A stretch of DNA of 64,000 nucleotides from Propylenella binzhouense. GTDB taxonomy: Bacteria > Pseudomonadota > Alphaproteobacteria > Rhizobiales > Afifellaceae. The notes beneath the pieces were generated by a model, which did not search any database, was not told the origin of the DNA, and was given only the letters and a program-made list of their open reading frames with translations. Made by a program: the position numbers and the translations under genes. The stretch covers positions 1-64,000 of the forward strand of contig NZ_SPKJ01000012.1 in assembly GCF_009866965.1 (NCBI RefSeq), given 5' to 3'. Below are positions 18,455 through 26,524 of the stretch, piece after piece (the first letter of the stretch is position 1; every line of letters begins with the position of its first letter).

Positions 18455-19462
18455 ATGGCAGTCTTCGAGAAAACCATGCGCGGGGCGCTCGGCCTCGGCG
18501 CGGCGGCGCTCGCCGCGACCATCCTCGCCGGAACCGCCGCCGCGGCGGAGCTCAAGACCTGGAAGCACGGCATGGTGCAGGCGAAGAGCGACGCCGGCAT
18601 CGTCACCATGGCGAACCACCAGAACTTCGACGAGAAGTTCGGGCTCGACCTCGAATATGTCCAGTTCAAGGGCGACGCGCTGGCGCTGAAGGCGCTGATC
18701 GCGGGCGAGCTCGACAGCTACGAGGGCAGCCCCGGCGGCCCGCTCCTCGCCGCCAGCAAGGGCGCCGACATCAAGATCGTCGGCTGCTACTGGCCGGGCC
18801 TCACCTACGGCATCTTCTCGCGGCCCGATATCGCCTCGCCGGCGGAGCTGAAGGGCAAGACGCTGGCGATCTCCTCGCCGGGCGCGCTGCCGGACCTCAT
18901 CGCCCGCGCGGTGCTCGAGAAGAACGGCATCGACCCCTCGGAGGTGAAGTTCGCCTCCATGGGCAGCGACAGCGACCGCTTCCGCGCCGTCTCCGCCGGC
19001 GTCGTCGATGCCGCGGCCGCTTCCACCGAGTTCGTCCGCTTCGCGGAAAGCCAGGGCCTGAAGCTCCTGGTCCACGCCCACGACGTCGCGCCGAACTACC
19101 TGCGGTTCTGCACCTACGTGACGAGCAAGACCCTCGCCGAGCGGGGCGACGAGGTGGCGGCCTATCTCGCCGCGCAGATGATGGGCGTGCGCTATGCGCT
19201 CGCGCATCCCGACGAGTCGATCGCGCTCTCGAAGGAGATGACGAAGGCGGCGGCCGACGATCCGCGCGCGGCCGACGTCTTCGCCGAGGTGAAGCAGTAC
19301 GACGCCGTCGATCCGGACATGCCGGTCCCGATGGAGAAGCTCGCATGGATGCAGGATCTCCTGACCGCTACCGGCAACCTCAAGCAGAAGGTCGATCTCG
19401 CCAAGCTCGTCGACGACAGCGCGCGCCAGAAGGCGCTCGAACTCGCCGCCAAGAGCAACTGA
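18455..19462 (+). CDS. ABC transporter substrate-binding protein (SsuA/NMT1-like)
   Basis: 335 aa. The signal peptide is long and alanine-rich, with cleavage near residue 29 (AAAA-E). The mature part follows the nitrate/sulfonate/THI5 binding-protein pattern: EGSPGGPLLAASKGADIKIVG and PAELKGKTLAISSPGALPD. It delivers its ligand to the ATPase and permease encoded directly downstream. TTGGAGGG lies six bases before the ATG. It probably belongs to the GntR-headed operon, so the ligand may be the monooxygenase or amidase substrate. Confidence 0.88.
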   Translation: MAVFEKTMRGALGLGAAALAATILAGTAAAAELKTWKHGMVQAKSDAGIVTMANHQNFDEKFGLDLEYVQFKGDALALKALIAGELDSYEGSPGGPLLAASKGADIKIVGCYWPGLTYGIFSRPDIASPAELKGKTLAISSPGALPDLIARAVLEKNGIDPSEVKFASMGSDSDRFRAVSAGVVDAAAASTEFVRFAESQGLKLLVHAHDVAPNYLRFCTYVTSKTLAERGDEVAAYLAAQMMGVRYALAHPDESIALSKEMTKAAADDPRAADVFAEVKQYDAVDPDMPVPMEKLAWMQDLLTATGNLKQKVDLAKLVDDSARQKALELAAKSN

Positions 19463-19487
19463 GGTCGGGCCAGGTCGGGAAATCGGA

Positions 19488-20267
19488 ATGGGACAGGTAA
19501 GCCTCGTCGACGTCTCCAAGCGCTTCGCCCTGCGGGTCGAAAAGGAGGTGCACGTCGTCAACGCGCTGAACGGCGTGAGCTTCGACGTGAAGGACGGCGA
19601 GATAGCCGTCCTCATCGGGCCGAGCGGCTGCGGCAAGACGACGGCGCTCAGGATCGCCATGGGCCTGGAGACCGCCACCCGCGGCCGGGTCATGGTGGAC
19701 GGGCGCACCGTCACGGGCTGCGGCTATGATCGCGGCCTCGTCTTCCAGCATGCCGAGCTCCTGCCCTGGCTCACCGCGTTCCAGAACGTGATGTTCGGGC
19801 TGGAGATGAAGGGCATGCGCGGCGCCGAGCTGAAGGATACCGCGATGCGGTACCTGAAGCTCGTCGGGCTTGAGCAGTCGGCGAACCGCCGTCCGCACCA
19901 GCTTTCCGGCGGCATGAAGCAGCGCGTGGGCATTGCCCGCGCGCTCGCGATCGATCCGGCGGTGCTGCTGATGGACGAGCCTTTCGGCGCGCTCGACGCG
20001 CAGACCCGCGAGGGGCTCCAGGCGGAGCTCCTCGACATCCAGGCGCGCACGGGCAAGACCATCCTGTTTGTGACGCACGATCTCGACGAGGCGGTGCTCC
20101 TCGCCGATCGCATCATCGTGCTGCGCGCGGGCAGCCTCCAGGAGATCATCGAGGTCGGTCTCCCGCGGCCGCGCGGAGATCTCGCCGCCGTGCGCGGCTC
20201 GGCCGAGTTCGCCGAGACGCGCTACCGCATCTGGAAGGCGCTGCATCAGGCGGAGACCACCCATTGA
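19488..20267 (+). CDS. ABC transporter ATP-binding protein (SsuB/TauB-like)
   Basis: 259 aa. Walker A is GPSGCGKTT at residues 44-52, the signature is LSGGMKQRVGIARA, and Walker B is VLLMDEPFGALD, all intact. The family is that of nitrate/sulfonate/taurine importers. The gene lies 25 bases after the binding-protein gene. Its TGA is 21 bases before the permease start, so the order is the usual binding protein, ATPase, permease of one operon. Confidence 0.92.
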   Translation: MGQVSLVDVSKRFALRVEKEVHVVNALNGVSFDVKDGEIAVLIGPSGCGKTTALRIAMGLETATRGRVMVDGRTVTGCGYDRGLVFQHAELLPWLTAFQNVMFGLEMKGMRGAELKDTAMRYLKLVGLEQSANRRPHQLSGGMKQRVGIARALAIDPAVLLMDEPFGALDAQTREGLQAELLDIQARTGKTILFVTHDLDEAVLLADRIIVLRAGSLQEIIEVGLPRPRGDLAAVRGSAEFAETRYRIWKALHQAETTH

Positions 20268-20290
20268 GCGCCGAGGCCGGAGGAATTCTC

Positions 20291-21124
20291 ATGACCGACA
20301 ATGCAACGGCCGGCCGTTCGGCCGGCGCGCCGCCGGTCCCCGACGTCGAGCCCCCCAAGGCGCGCCAGGTGCCGGGCTGGCTGATCACGCTGCTCTCGCT
20401 CGCCCTCGCCATCGGCATCTGGCAGTATTTCGGCCGCGACGTGAACCCCGTCTTCGGGTCCTATCCGTCGGCGATCGCGGCCGCGTTCTGGGAGATGCTC
20501 GTCTCCGGCGAGCTCCTCTCCGCGCTCTTCGAGAGCCTCCAGGCCTTCCTGGTCGGCTATGTTCTCGCGATCGTGGCCGGCGTCCCGCTCGGGCTCGTGA
20601 TCGGCCGCTCGCGCGTACTGGAGGCCGCGCTCGGCGTCTATGTGACCGCCGCCTACGCCATGCCGCTCGTCGCGCTCGTGCCGCTCCTCGTGCTCTGGCT
20701 CGGGCTCGGCTTCTGGGTCAAGGCCTGCGTGGTGTTCCTGATGGCGGTCTTCCCGGTCGTCATCAACACCTGGCTCGGCGTCAGGGCGGTGCCGAAGGCG
20801 CTGATCGAGGTCGGGAAGTCCTTCGTCGCCCCGAACCACGTGATCCTGCGGCGGATCGTGCTGCCGGCGACGCTTCCCTACATCATGGCCGGCATCAAGC
20901 TCGCCGTGGGCCGCGCGGTCGTCGCCATGGTGATCGCCGAGTTCTTCACCGCGATCTCGGGGCTCGGCGGCATCATCATCAACTCCGCCAACAATTTCGA
21001 GACGGCCCGCATGTTCGTGCCGATCGTCGTCCTGATGGTGCTCGCGATCGGCCTCAACTGGCTGGTCGGCTGGGTGGAGCGGCGGGTCGCGCCGTGGCAG
21101 TTCGAGATCGCGGGCCGCGAATAG
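20291..21124 (+). CDS. ABC transporter permease (SsuC/TauC-like)
   Basis: 277 aa with about six membrane spans after a polar proline-rich N-terminus. The EAA-type coupling motif is visible around ALIEVGKSFVAPNHVILRRIVLPATLPYIMAGIKLAVGRA. ATG 20291 was chosen because GGAGGAATTCTC directly precedes it; a TTG at 20264 would give nine more residues. It forms the channel with the ATPase encoded just upstream. Confidence 0.92.
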   Translation: MTDNATAGRSAGAPPVPDVEPPKARQVPGWLITLLSLALAIGIWQYFGRDVNPVFGSYPSAIAAAFWEMLVSGELLSALFESLQAFLVGYVLAIVAGVPLGLVIGRSRVLEAALGVYVTAAYAMPLVALVPLLVLWLGLGFWVKACVVFLMAVFPVVINTWLGVRAVPKALIEVGKSFVAPNHVILRRIVLPATLPYIMAGIKLAVGRAVVAMVIAEFFTAISGLGGIIINSANNFETARMFVPIVVLMVLAIGLNWLVGWVERRVAPWQFEIAGRE

Positions 21125-21191
21125 CGCCTTCCTTTCCCTGCAACAGTCCCGGCCGGCGCGCCGCCCGGGCCAGACCGGAAGATTCGACCAG

Positions 21192-22115
21192 ATGAAACTC
21201 GCCGTCCCGGACCTGATCTCCAATTCCTACTTCCCGGCCGCGGCGGCGGTGGAGCTCGGCTTCTTCGCGGAGGAGGGGCTCGACGTCTCGCTCGAGCTCG
21301 TCTTCCCCGTCGACAAGGCCTACGAAGCGCTCCGCGACGGATCGGTCGACTTCGTCGGCGGCTCCGCCCATTCCGCGCTCGCCGCGTTCCCGGAATGGCG
21401 GGGCGTGAAGCTCCTCTGCGCGCAGGGCCAGGGCATGTACTGGTTCCTCGTCATGCGCGCCGATCTCGGTGCGGCGCGCGGCGATCTCTCCGTCGTGAAG
21501 GGCAGGCGGATCGGCGCGGCGCCGTGGGTCGAGATGGGGCTCCGGCGCCTGCTCGCGGCAGGCGGGATCGACATCGCGAAGGACGATGTGACGATCGCGC
21601 CGGTGCCGGGCACGGCCGGCGCCGGCGTCAATTTCGGGCTCGCCGCCGCCAAGGCGCTCGAGGAGGGCAGGATCGACGGCTTCTGGGCGAACGGCATGGG
21701 GACCGAGGTCGCGGTCCGCCGCGGCGTCGGCACGGTCGTTCTCGACATCAGGCGCGGCGACGGGCCGAAGGAATGCTTCGACTACACGATGGCCTCGATC
21801 GCGGCGACCGACCGGCTCATCGCGGAGAAGCCCGCGGCGGCCGCGGCCGCGATCCGCGCGATCGTGCGGACGCATCGGGCGCTGAAGGCCGATCCCGGGC
21901 GCGCGACCGAAGTCGGGGAGAAGCTCTTTCCTCCGTTCGAGGCGAGCCTCATCGCCGATCTCGTCCGCCGCGACCTGCCCTATTACGACCCGGCCATCTC
22001 GCGCGGCTTCGTCGAGGGCATGAACGGCTTCGCCCGCGATCTCGGCATCCTGAAGGGCCACCCGGCCTACGAGGATGTCGTCGCCGTCGCGTTCAGCGAT
22101 CTCTGGACGGCGTGA
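21192..22115 (+). CDS. NMT1/THI5-like binding protein without signal peptide
   Basis: 307 aa. The sequence begins directly with the mature-type fold (MKLAVPDLISNSYFPAAAAVELGFF, EEGLDVSLEL, then DFVGGSAHSALAAFPEW), so no export signal is visible and none can be added by an upstream in-frame start. It is 67 bases after the permease and probably in the same operon. Members without a leader could be a cytoplasmic ligand-binding or enzyme-like protein (compare THI5/ThiY-related proteins), or could be exported in an unrecognised way. The function is open; only the fold is supported. Confidence 0.8.
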   Translation: MKLAVPDLISNSYFPAAAAVELGFFAEEGLDVSLELVFPVDKAYEALRDGSVDFVGGSAHSALAAFPEWRGVKLLCAQGQGMYWFLVMRADLGAARGDLSVVKGRRIGAAPWVEMGLRRLLAAGGIDIAKDDVTIAPVPGTAGAGVNFGLAAAKALEEGRIDGFWANGMGTEVAVRRGVGTVVLDIRRGDGPKECFDYTMASIAATDRLIAEKPAAAAAAIRAIVRTHRALKADPGRATEVGEKLFPPFEASLIADLVRRDLPYYDPAISRGFVEGMNGFARDLGILKGHPAYEDVVAVAFSDLWTA

Positions 22116-22121
22116 GGCCCC

Positions 22122-22141
22122 GGCCGGCCCGCGGGTCGGCC
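22122..22141. terminator. Stem-loop between convergent genes
   Basis: GGCCGGCCCGCGGGTCGGCC is a near-perfect 20-base palindrome filling most of the 27-base gap between two convergent stops (22115 and 22143). It probably ends transcription from both sides; there is no T-run. Confidence 0.45.
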
Positions 22142-22142
22142 G

Positions 22143-23519
22143 TCAGACGAGCGACATCGCCTCGGCGTCGTTCAGGATGTCGCTGACCGTCCGCAGCGCA
22201 TATTCGAGCTCGCTTTGGTTCTTGGGCGAACCGAGGCAGAGCCGCACGCCGTTGCTGAGCGGGTCGAAGGAGCGGAGCGCGACCGGCGGCGCGATCGTGA
22301 CGTTCGCCATCGCCGCCTGCGCCACCAGCGAGGTGGTGGTCCTGCCGGCCGGCATCGGCAGCCAGACATGGAAGGCCGGGTCGCCGGCGACCGGGGCGAT
22401 CCGGTCGCCCAGGATGCGGCGGGCGGCGGCATAACGCTGCGCCGCGATCTTGCGCTTGCGCGCGACCTGCTCCTCGAGCTGGCCGTTGGTGACGAGCCTC
22501 GCGACGACCTCCGCCATCAGCGCGTTGGCCGACCAGCCGGTCGCCCGTACGGCGTTGATGGCGCGGTCGCGGAACGGGGAGGGGGCGTACATGGCCCCGA
22601 TCCTGAGGCCCGGCGCCAGGCATTTCGCGAAGCTCACGACATAGAAGCTGCGCTCCGGAATCCGCGCCGAGATCGGGGCGAGCGGCGGATCGGCAAGGAA
22701 TCCGTAGGCGTCGTCCTCGATCAGATAGGCGTCGTGGCGGGCGATGATCTCGGCGATCGCGTCGCGCCGCTCGGCCGGCATCACGGCGCTCGTCGGCGTC
22801 TGCAGCGTGGGCATGGCGTAGAGCACGCGCGCTCCCGTCTGGCGGAACGCCCGCTCGAGGTCTTCCGGCACCAGCCCGCCGCCGTCCATCAGCACGCCGC
22901 GGAGCTCGTAGCCGGCCTGCGTCGCGAGCGCGAGCATGCCCGAATAGGTGAGGTTCTCAGCCAGCACCGGGTCACCGGAGCGGGCGAGGAGGCTCGTGGC
23001 GATCGAGATCGCGTGCTGCGCGCCATGCGTGATGAAGAGGCAGTCGGGCGTGGTCGGCATGCCCTGCCGCGTCAGCCTGTCCGCCATGATCGCGCGGTGC
23101 TCGGCGCAGCCCTGGTGCGGCAGGTAGCCGAGAAACGCGCCGAGGCGGTCGGAGGCGAGGATGTCGGAGAGCACGCCGCCGATCGCATCTTCCTCGCCGG
23201 TCGCCGGCGGCGCGTTGAGCGCGAGATTGATGCGGCGGAACCCGCTCGTCTCCTCCGTCTCCGCCTGCTGGCCCCGCCGGCGGAGCACGAACGTGCCGCG
23301 GCCGACCTCGCCGGAGATCAGCCCGCGCTTCTGGGCCTCCGCATAGGCGCGCGAGATCGTGCCGACGCTGATGCCCATGCGCTCCGCCATCTCGCGGTGC
23401 GGCAGCAGGCGCTGCCCGGGCAGGATGGCGCCGGTCTCGATGTCGGATTCCAGCGCGCGCACGATCTCCAGGTAGCGCGGACCGCCCTCTGCTGCGATCT
23501 TCGGAATCCAGTCGGCCAT
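22143..23519 (-). CDS. MocR-type regulator (GntR DNA-binding domain fused to PLP aminotransferase fold)
   Basis: 458 aa. Residues 15-80 form a GntR winged helix (LLPHREMAERMGISVGTISRAYAEAQ, GLISGEVGRGTFV). Residues 100-458 form a fold-type I aminotransferase domain with the PLP lysine at Lys299 (VSFAKCLAPGLRIG) and LIEDDAYGFL supplying the ring-nitrogen aspartate. MocR regulators sense PLP or amino compounds and usually control the gene next to them. It is divergent from the UbiD operon, which it may regulate. The start at 23519 has AGGTGAGA upstream; the frame stays open for 169 codons further, but those have no GntR homology. A plain aminotransferase is ruled out by the N-terminal domain. 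Confidence 0.9.
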   Translation of the reverse strand: MADWIPKIAAEGGPRYLEIVRALESDIETGAILPGQRLLPHREMAERMGISVGTISRAYAEAQKRGLISGEVGRGTFVLRRRGQQAETEETSGFRRINLALNAPPATGEEDAIGGVLSDILASDRLGAFLGYLPHQGCAEHRAIMADRLTRQGMPTTPDCLFITHGAQHAISIATSLLARSGDPVLAENLTYSGMLALATQAGYELRGVLMDGGGLVPEDLERAFRQTGARVLYAMPTLQTPTSAVMPAERRDAIAEIIARHDAYLIEDDAYGFLADPPLAPISARIPERSFYVVSFAKCLAPGLRIGAMYAPSPFRDRAINAVRATGWSANALMAEVVARLVTNGQLEEQVARKRKIAAQRYAAARRILGDRIAPVAGDPAFHVWLPMPAGRTTTSLVAQAAMANVTIAPPVALRSFDPLSNGVRLCLGSPKNQSELEYALRTVSDILNDAEAMSLV

Positions 23520-24009
23520 CGTCTCACCTGCTCGAATCCATTGAGTATAACAATTCGCGGATTGTCGCAACGCGGCACGGCGGACCCCGGCCCCGGAGCG
23601 CCCGGAAATGGCCATCCGGCGACTGCGGAAGGGCTCCCGATGCTTCGATTTCCGCGGCGGACCGGATTGCACCAGGATTGAAGCGTCCCTGCATTGACAC
23701 CGGGAAACTTGCCTCATTATTGTTTCCAGGAGCCGAGCCGAAGAGCCAGCAAGGAAAAGGGGAGGAATCCTGCGCATGAAGCGCATTCCGGCCATGCAGC
23801 GCGCGGAGCCCCGGATGGTGGCGCACAGATGTCTCCGTGCCCGGCCGATTCCCCTGCCGCCGGCCGGTTCCGCGCCGCGTGGGGTCGATTGTTCCCGATG
23901 AGGCGCGCTGCCGGGATGGGCGCGCGCCGTGCCGCGGCGGATGGACGTCGCCGGCGGACGCTGGCCGGCGCCGGGCGCCTGGTCGGCTGAAGGTCTCTGG
24001 AGGATTTGG
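23520..24009. other. 490-base intergenic region, divergent MocR/UbiD promoters
   Basis: No convincing gene is present. Near the MocR side is an inverted repeat ACAAT-N6-ATTGT (23550-23565). Near the UbiD side is TTGACA (23693-23698) with a weak CATTAT -10 at 15-base spacing, overlapped by GGAAAC-N14-GTTTCC arms (23702-23727). These are candidate regulator sites. Open frames within 23694-23990 have arginine/alanine-rich random-looking translations. Confidence 0.4.
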
Positions 24010-25689
24010 ATGGACGAGCACAGCATCGCGGCCGAGGCCGAACGCCCGACCGAGCGGTCGGAGGCGGCGGCCGGCAGGCGGCCTTATAACGACCTGCACG
24101 ATCACATCGCGGAATTGCGGCGGCGCGGCCTCCTCGTCGAGGTCGACCGGCCGATCGACAAGGACAGCGAGCTTCATCCGCTGGTGCGCTGGCAGTTCGT
24201 CGGCGGCATGAAGGAGGCCGACCGCAAGGCGTTCCTCTTCACGAACATCATGGACGGCAAGGGGCGGAAATACGACATTCCGGTCGTCGTCGGCGCGCTC
24301 GCCGCCAACCGCGCGGTCTACGCCACCGGCATGAACTGCTCGGTCGACGAGATCCAGGCGAAGTGGGACCGCGCCATCGCCGAGCCCGTTCCGCCGCGTC
24401 TCGTCGAGCAGGCGCCGTGCCAGGAGATCGTCGAGACCGGAGAGGCCCTGACGAAGGAAGGCGGCGGCCTCGACCGGCTGCCGATCCCCGTCTCCACGCC
24501 CGGCTTCGACAGCGCGCCGACGCTGAGCGCGACGAACGTGATCAGCAAGGACCCGGTCACCGGCGTCCAGAACATGGGCACCTATCGCTGCGCGCTGAAG
24601 GCCCCGGACCGCCTCGTCGTCCGGATGGCGACGCGCGTCGGCGGCGCCGGCGGCTACCAGCACTACCTCAAGCACCAGGCGCGCGGCGATCACGAGATGC
24701 CGGTCGCGATCGTGCTCGGCTGCCCGCCCTACGTCGCCTTCATGGGCCCGCAGAAGCTGCCGATCGATCTCGACGAGTTCAACGTCGCGGGCGGCCTCGC
24801 CGGCGCGCCGATCAATGTCGTCAAGGCGAAGACCGTCGATCTTCTCGTGCCGGCGGAGGCCGAGGTCGTGATCGAGGGCTATGTCGATACCCGCATGGTC
24901 GAGCCGGAAGGGCCGTTCGGGGAATCGCACGGCCACGTCGCGCTCGAAGAGTTCAACATGCCGATGCGCATCACCGCGGTGACGCGCCGGCGCGACGCCG
25001 TCATTCCCTCCTATATCAGCCAGGTCGCGCCGAGCGAATCGAGCGTCATCAAGCGCGTCGCCTACGAGCCGCTCTTCCTGACGCATCTGCGCGACACGAT
25101 GAGCATCAAGGGCGTGAAGCGCGTTTCGCTGCACGAGCCGCTCACGGGCCTGCTGCGCGTGACGGTGATCACGATTGCGGCCGGCACGCCGAAGACCGAG
25201 GTCTGGCGCGCGCTCTACGGGGCCGCCTTCTTCAAGGGCGATTGCGGCAAGATCTGCATCGCCGTCAGCGAGGACATCGACCCGGACAATCCGGATGCGA
25301 TCCTGTGGGCGATGGCCTACCGGTCGAACCCGGTCGCCGACGTCCTGACCCTGCCGCATCGAGGCCAGGGCCACGGCCCGAAGCGCGAGCATGCCGGCGA
25401 GGAGGATTCGACGCTTCTCGTCGACGCGACCATGAAGTCGCCGATGCCGCCGCTGGCGCTGCCGACCCAGCCCTTCATGGAGCGCGCCCGCGCCATCTGG
25501 GAGGAGATGGGCCTGCCTCCGCTGGTCCCGCAATCGCCGTGGTTCGGCTATTCTCTCGGCGAGTGGCACCCGGCATGGGACAAGGCGGCCGAGCGCGCCG
25601 CCCATGGCGAGTACCTTGAGAACGGCAGGATCAGCCTCGGACAGCAGCAACCGGGCCTGAAGCCCGAAACCCGCTTCGTGCCCGAGTAG
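24010..25689 (+). CDS. UbiD-family (prenylated-FMN) decarboxylase
   Basis: 559 aa, somewhat longer than ubiquinone UbiD. The conserved motif EGPFGESHGH is at residues 300-309; Glu305 corresponds to the second family glutamate, Glu300 precedes the motif, and Arg193 in MGTYR is the cofactor-site arginine. These define the prFMN decarboxylase active site. It should reversibly decarboxylate an aromatic or alpha,beta-unsaturated acid in the cytoplasm. No UbiX-type prenyltransferase gene is nearby, so the cofactor must come from elsewhere. CTGGAGG precedes the ATG. Neighbours (Rieske, amidohydrolase, TctCBA carboxylate transporter) point to a catabolic rather than ubiquinone role. Confidence 0.9.
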   Translation: MDEHSIAAEAERPTERSEAAAGRRPYNDLHDHIAELRRRGLLVEVDRPIDKDSELHPLVRWQFVGGMKEADRKAFLFTNIMDGKGRKYDIPVVVGALAANRAVYATGMNCSVDEIQAKWDRAIAEPVPPRLVEQAPCQEIVETGEALTKEGGGLDRLPIPVSTPGFDSAPTLSATNVISKDPVTGVQNMGTYRCALKAPDRLVVRMATRVGGAGGYQHYLKHQARGDHEMPVAIVLGCPPYVAFMGPQKLPIDLDEFNVAGGLAGAPINVVKAKTVDLLVPAEAEVVIEGYVDTRMVEPEGPFGESHGHVALEEFNMPMRITAVTRRRDAVIPSYISQVAPSESSVIKRVAYEPLFLTHLRDTMSIKGVKRVSLHEPLTGLLRVTVITIAAGTPKTEVWRALYGAAFFKGDCGKICIAVSEDIDPDNPDAILWAMAYRSNPVADVLTLPHRGQGHGPKREHAGEEDSTLLVDATMKSPMPPLALPTQPFMERARAIWEEMGLPPLVPQSPWFGYSLGEWHPAWDKAAERAAHGEYLENGRISLGQQQPGLKPETRFVPE

Positions 25690-25739
25690 GGAACGCGCGC
25701 CGGTCCCGGAGGTCCCGGGGCCGGGCGCTTTGCGGTAGA

Positions 25740-25759
25740 ATCGTATGTGCACATACGAT
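25740..25759. promoter_or_regulatory. Perfect 20-base palindrome upstream of the Rieske gene
   Basis: ATCGTATGTGCACATACGAT is a perfect inverted repeat in the 111-base gap between the UbiD and Rieske genes, centred about 50 bases before the Rieske ATG. The size and symmetry fit an operator for a dimeric regulator (GntR, LacI or TetR type). It suggests a second, separately controlled promoter inside this gene set. Confidence 0.6.
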
Positions 25760-25800
25760 ATGGCTTGCGACCGTCTCTGCACGGTTCGGGGAAACGGATC

Positions 25801-26166
25801 ATGAAAGAAGTCTACATCTGCAGGCAGGAGGAAATGGCCGACGGCAACGTGCGCATCCTGCGCGTCGATGGCCTCGAGATCGGCGTCATCCGTCACAAGA
25901 GCCGCTTCTACGCCTACCGCAATCTTTGCCTCCACCAGGGCGGGCCGGCCTGCGAGGGCGTGCGCATGCCGGGCGTCTTCGACGACGTGGACGAGGAGGG
26001 CCGCTTCCTCGGCCAGAAATACGACGAGGACGACGTCCACATCGTCTGCCCCTGGCACGGCTACGAGTACCACCTGAGCGACGGCACGAATGTCTGCGAC
26101 CCGCGCCTCAGGCTGCAGAAGTTCGAGGTCTCGGAACGCGGAGGGAACGTCTATGTCAGCGTGTGA
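25801..26166 (+). CDS. Rieske [2Fe-2S] ferredoxin-like protein
   Basis: 121 aa. The Rieske ligand sets are intact: Cys43-x-His45 (CLH) and Cys83-x-x-His86 (CPWH). The spacing between them (37 residues) is longer than in typical Rieske ferredoxins (about 16-20) because of an acidic insert at residues 58-80 (DDVDEEGRF, KYDEDD). It should carry single electrons in the cytoplasm for an oxygenase or reductase. No Rieske oxygenase large subunit or reductase is adjacent, so its partner is unknown. ATG 25801 was chosen; the earlier in-frame ATG at 25747 lies inside the palindrome. The next gene starts 14 bases before its stop. Confidence 0.88.
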   Translation: MKEVYICRQEEMADGNVRILRVDGLEIGVIRHKSRFYAYRNLCLHQGGPACEGVRMPGVFDDVDEEGRFLGQKYDEDDVHIVCPWHGYEYHLSDGTNVCDPRLRLQKFEVSERGGNVYVSV

Positions 26167-26524
26167 GGGCGCCTCCCCGGAACCCGCCGGGACCGAATTC
26201 GAGGCCGTGGCGAGCGAGGTCGCCGCGCTCTGCGACGAGGCGATCGCCTCCGGCCGCATCGACGCGCTCTCCGACGGCGCGCTCGGCCAGATCTTCGCGA
26301 GCGCCGTCCGCCTCTATGTCGCGAAGGCCGAAACGGGCGCCAAGCTCAGGCCCTTCGCGCGGAACGTCGCGGTCACGCCGACGGAAGTGGCGATCGCCGC
26401 CATGGCCATGCTCGACGCGGCCGGCATCGAGCTCTTCGAACTCGGGCTCTGGGAGACGATGACCAGCATCCGCCCCGCCCGCCAGTCGCTCGCCGAACAG
26501 GGAGTCGGCCACCATGAGCATTGA
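26153..26524 (+). CDS. Small protein of unknown function (123 aa)
   Basis: Not recognised. The start at 26153 has a strong GGAGG upstream and lies inside the end of the Rieske gene, and the stop lies inside the start of the amidohydrolase gene. All three are thus tightly coupled and the ORF is very likely real. The sequence is helical and soluble, with an acidic N-terminus, a middle VRLYVAKAETGAKLRPF segment and TPTEVAIAAMAMLDAAGIELFELGLW near the C-terminus. It has no signal peptide, membrane span or metal motif. The location suggests a small subunit or assembly partner of the Rieske protein or the hydrolase. Confidence 0.7.
   Translation: MSACEGASPEPAGTEFEAVASEVAALCDEAIASGRIDALSDGALGQIFASAVRLYVAKAETGAKLRPFARNVAVTPTEVAIAAMAMLDAAGIELFELGLWETMTSIRPARQSLAEQGVGHHEH

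Noticed and set aside
23694-23990. A 98-codon ORF before the UbiD gene
   Set aside because: Arg/Ala-rich random-looking translation, overlaps the promoter region and has no ribosome site.
23524-26259. A 911-codon minus-strand open frame opposite the UbiD and Rieske genes
   Set aside because: Antisense shadow; the plus strand encodes proteins with intact active-site motifs and ribosome sites.
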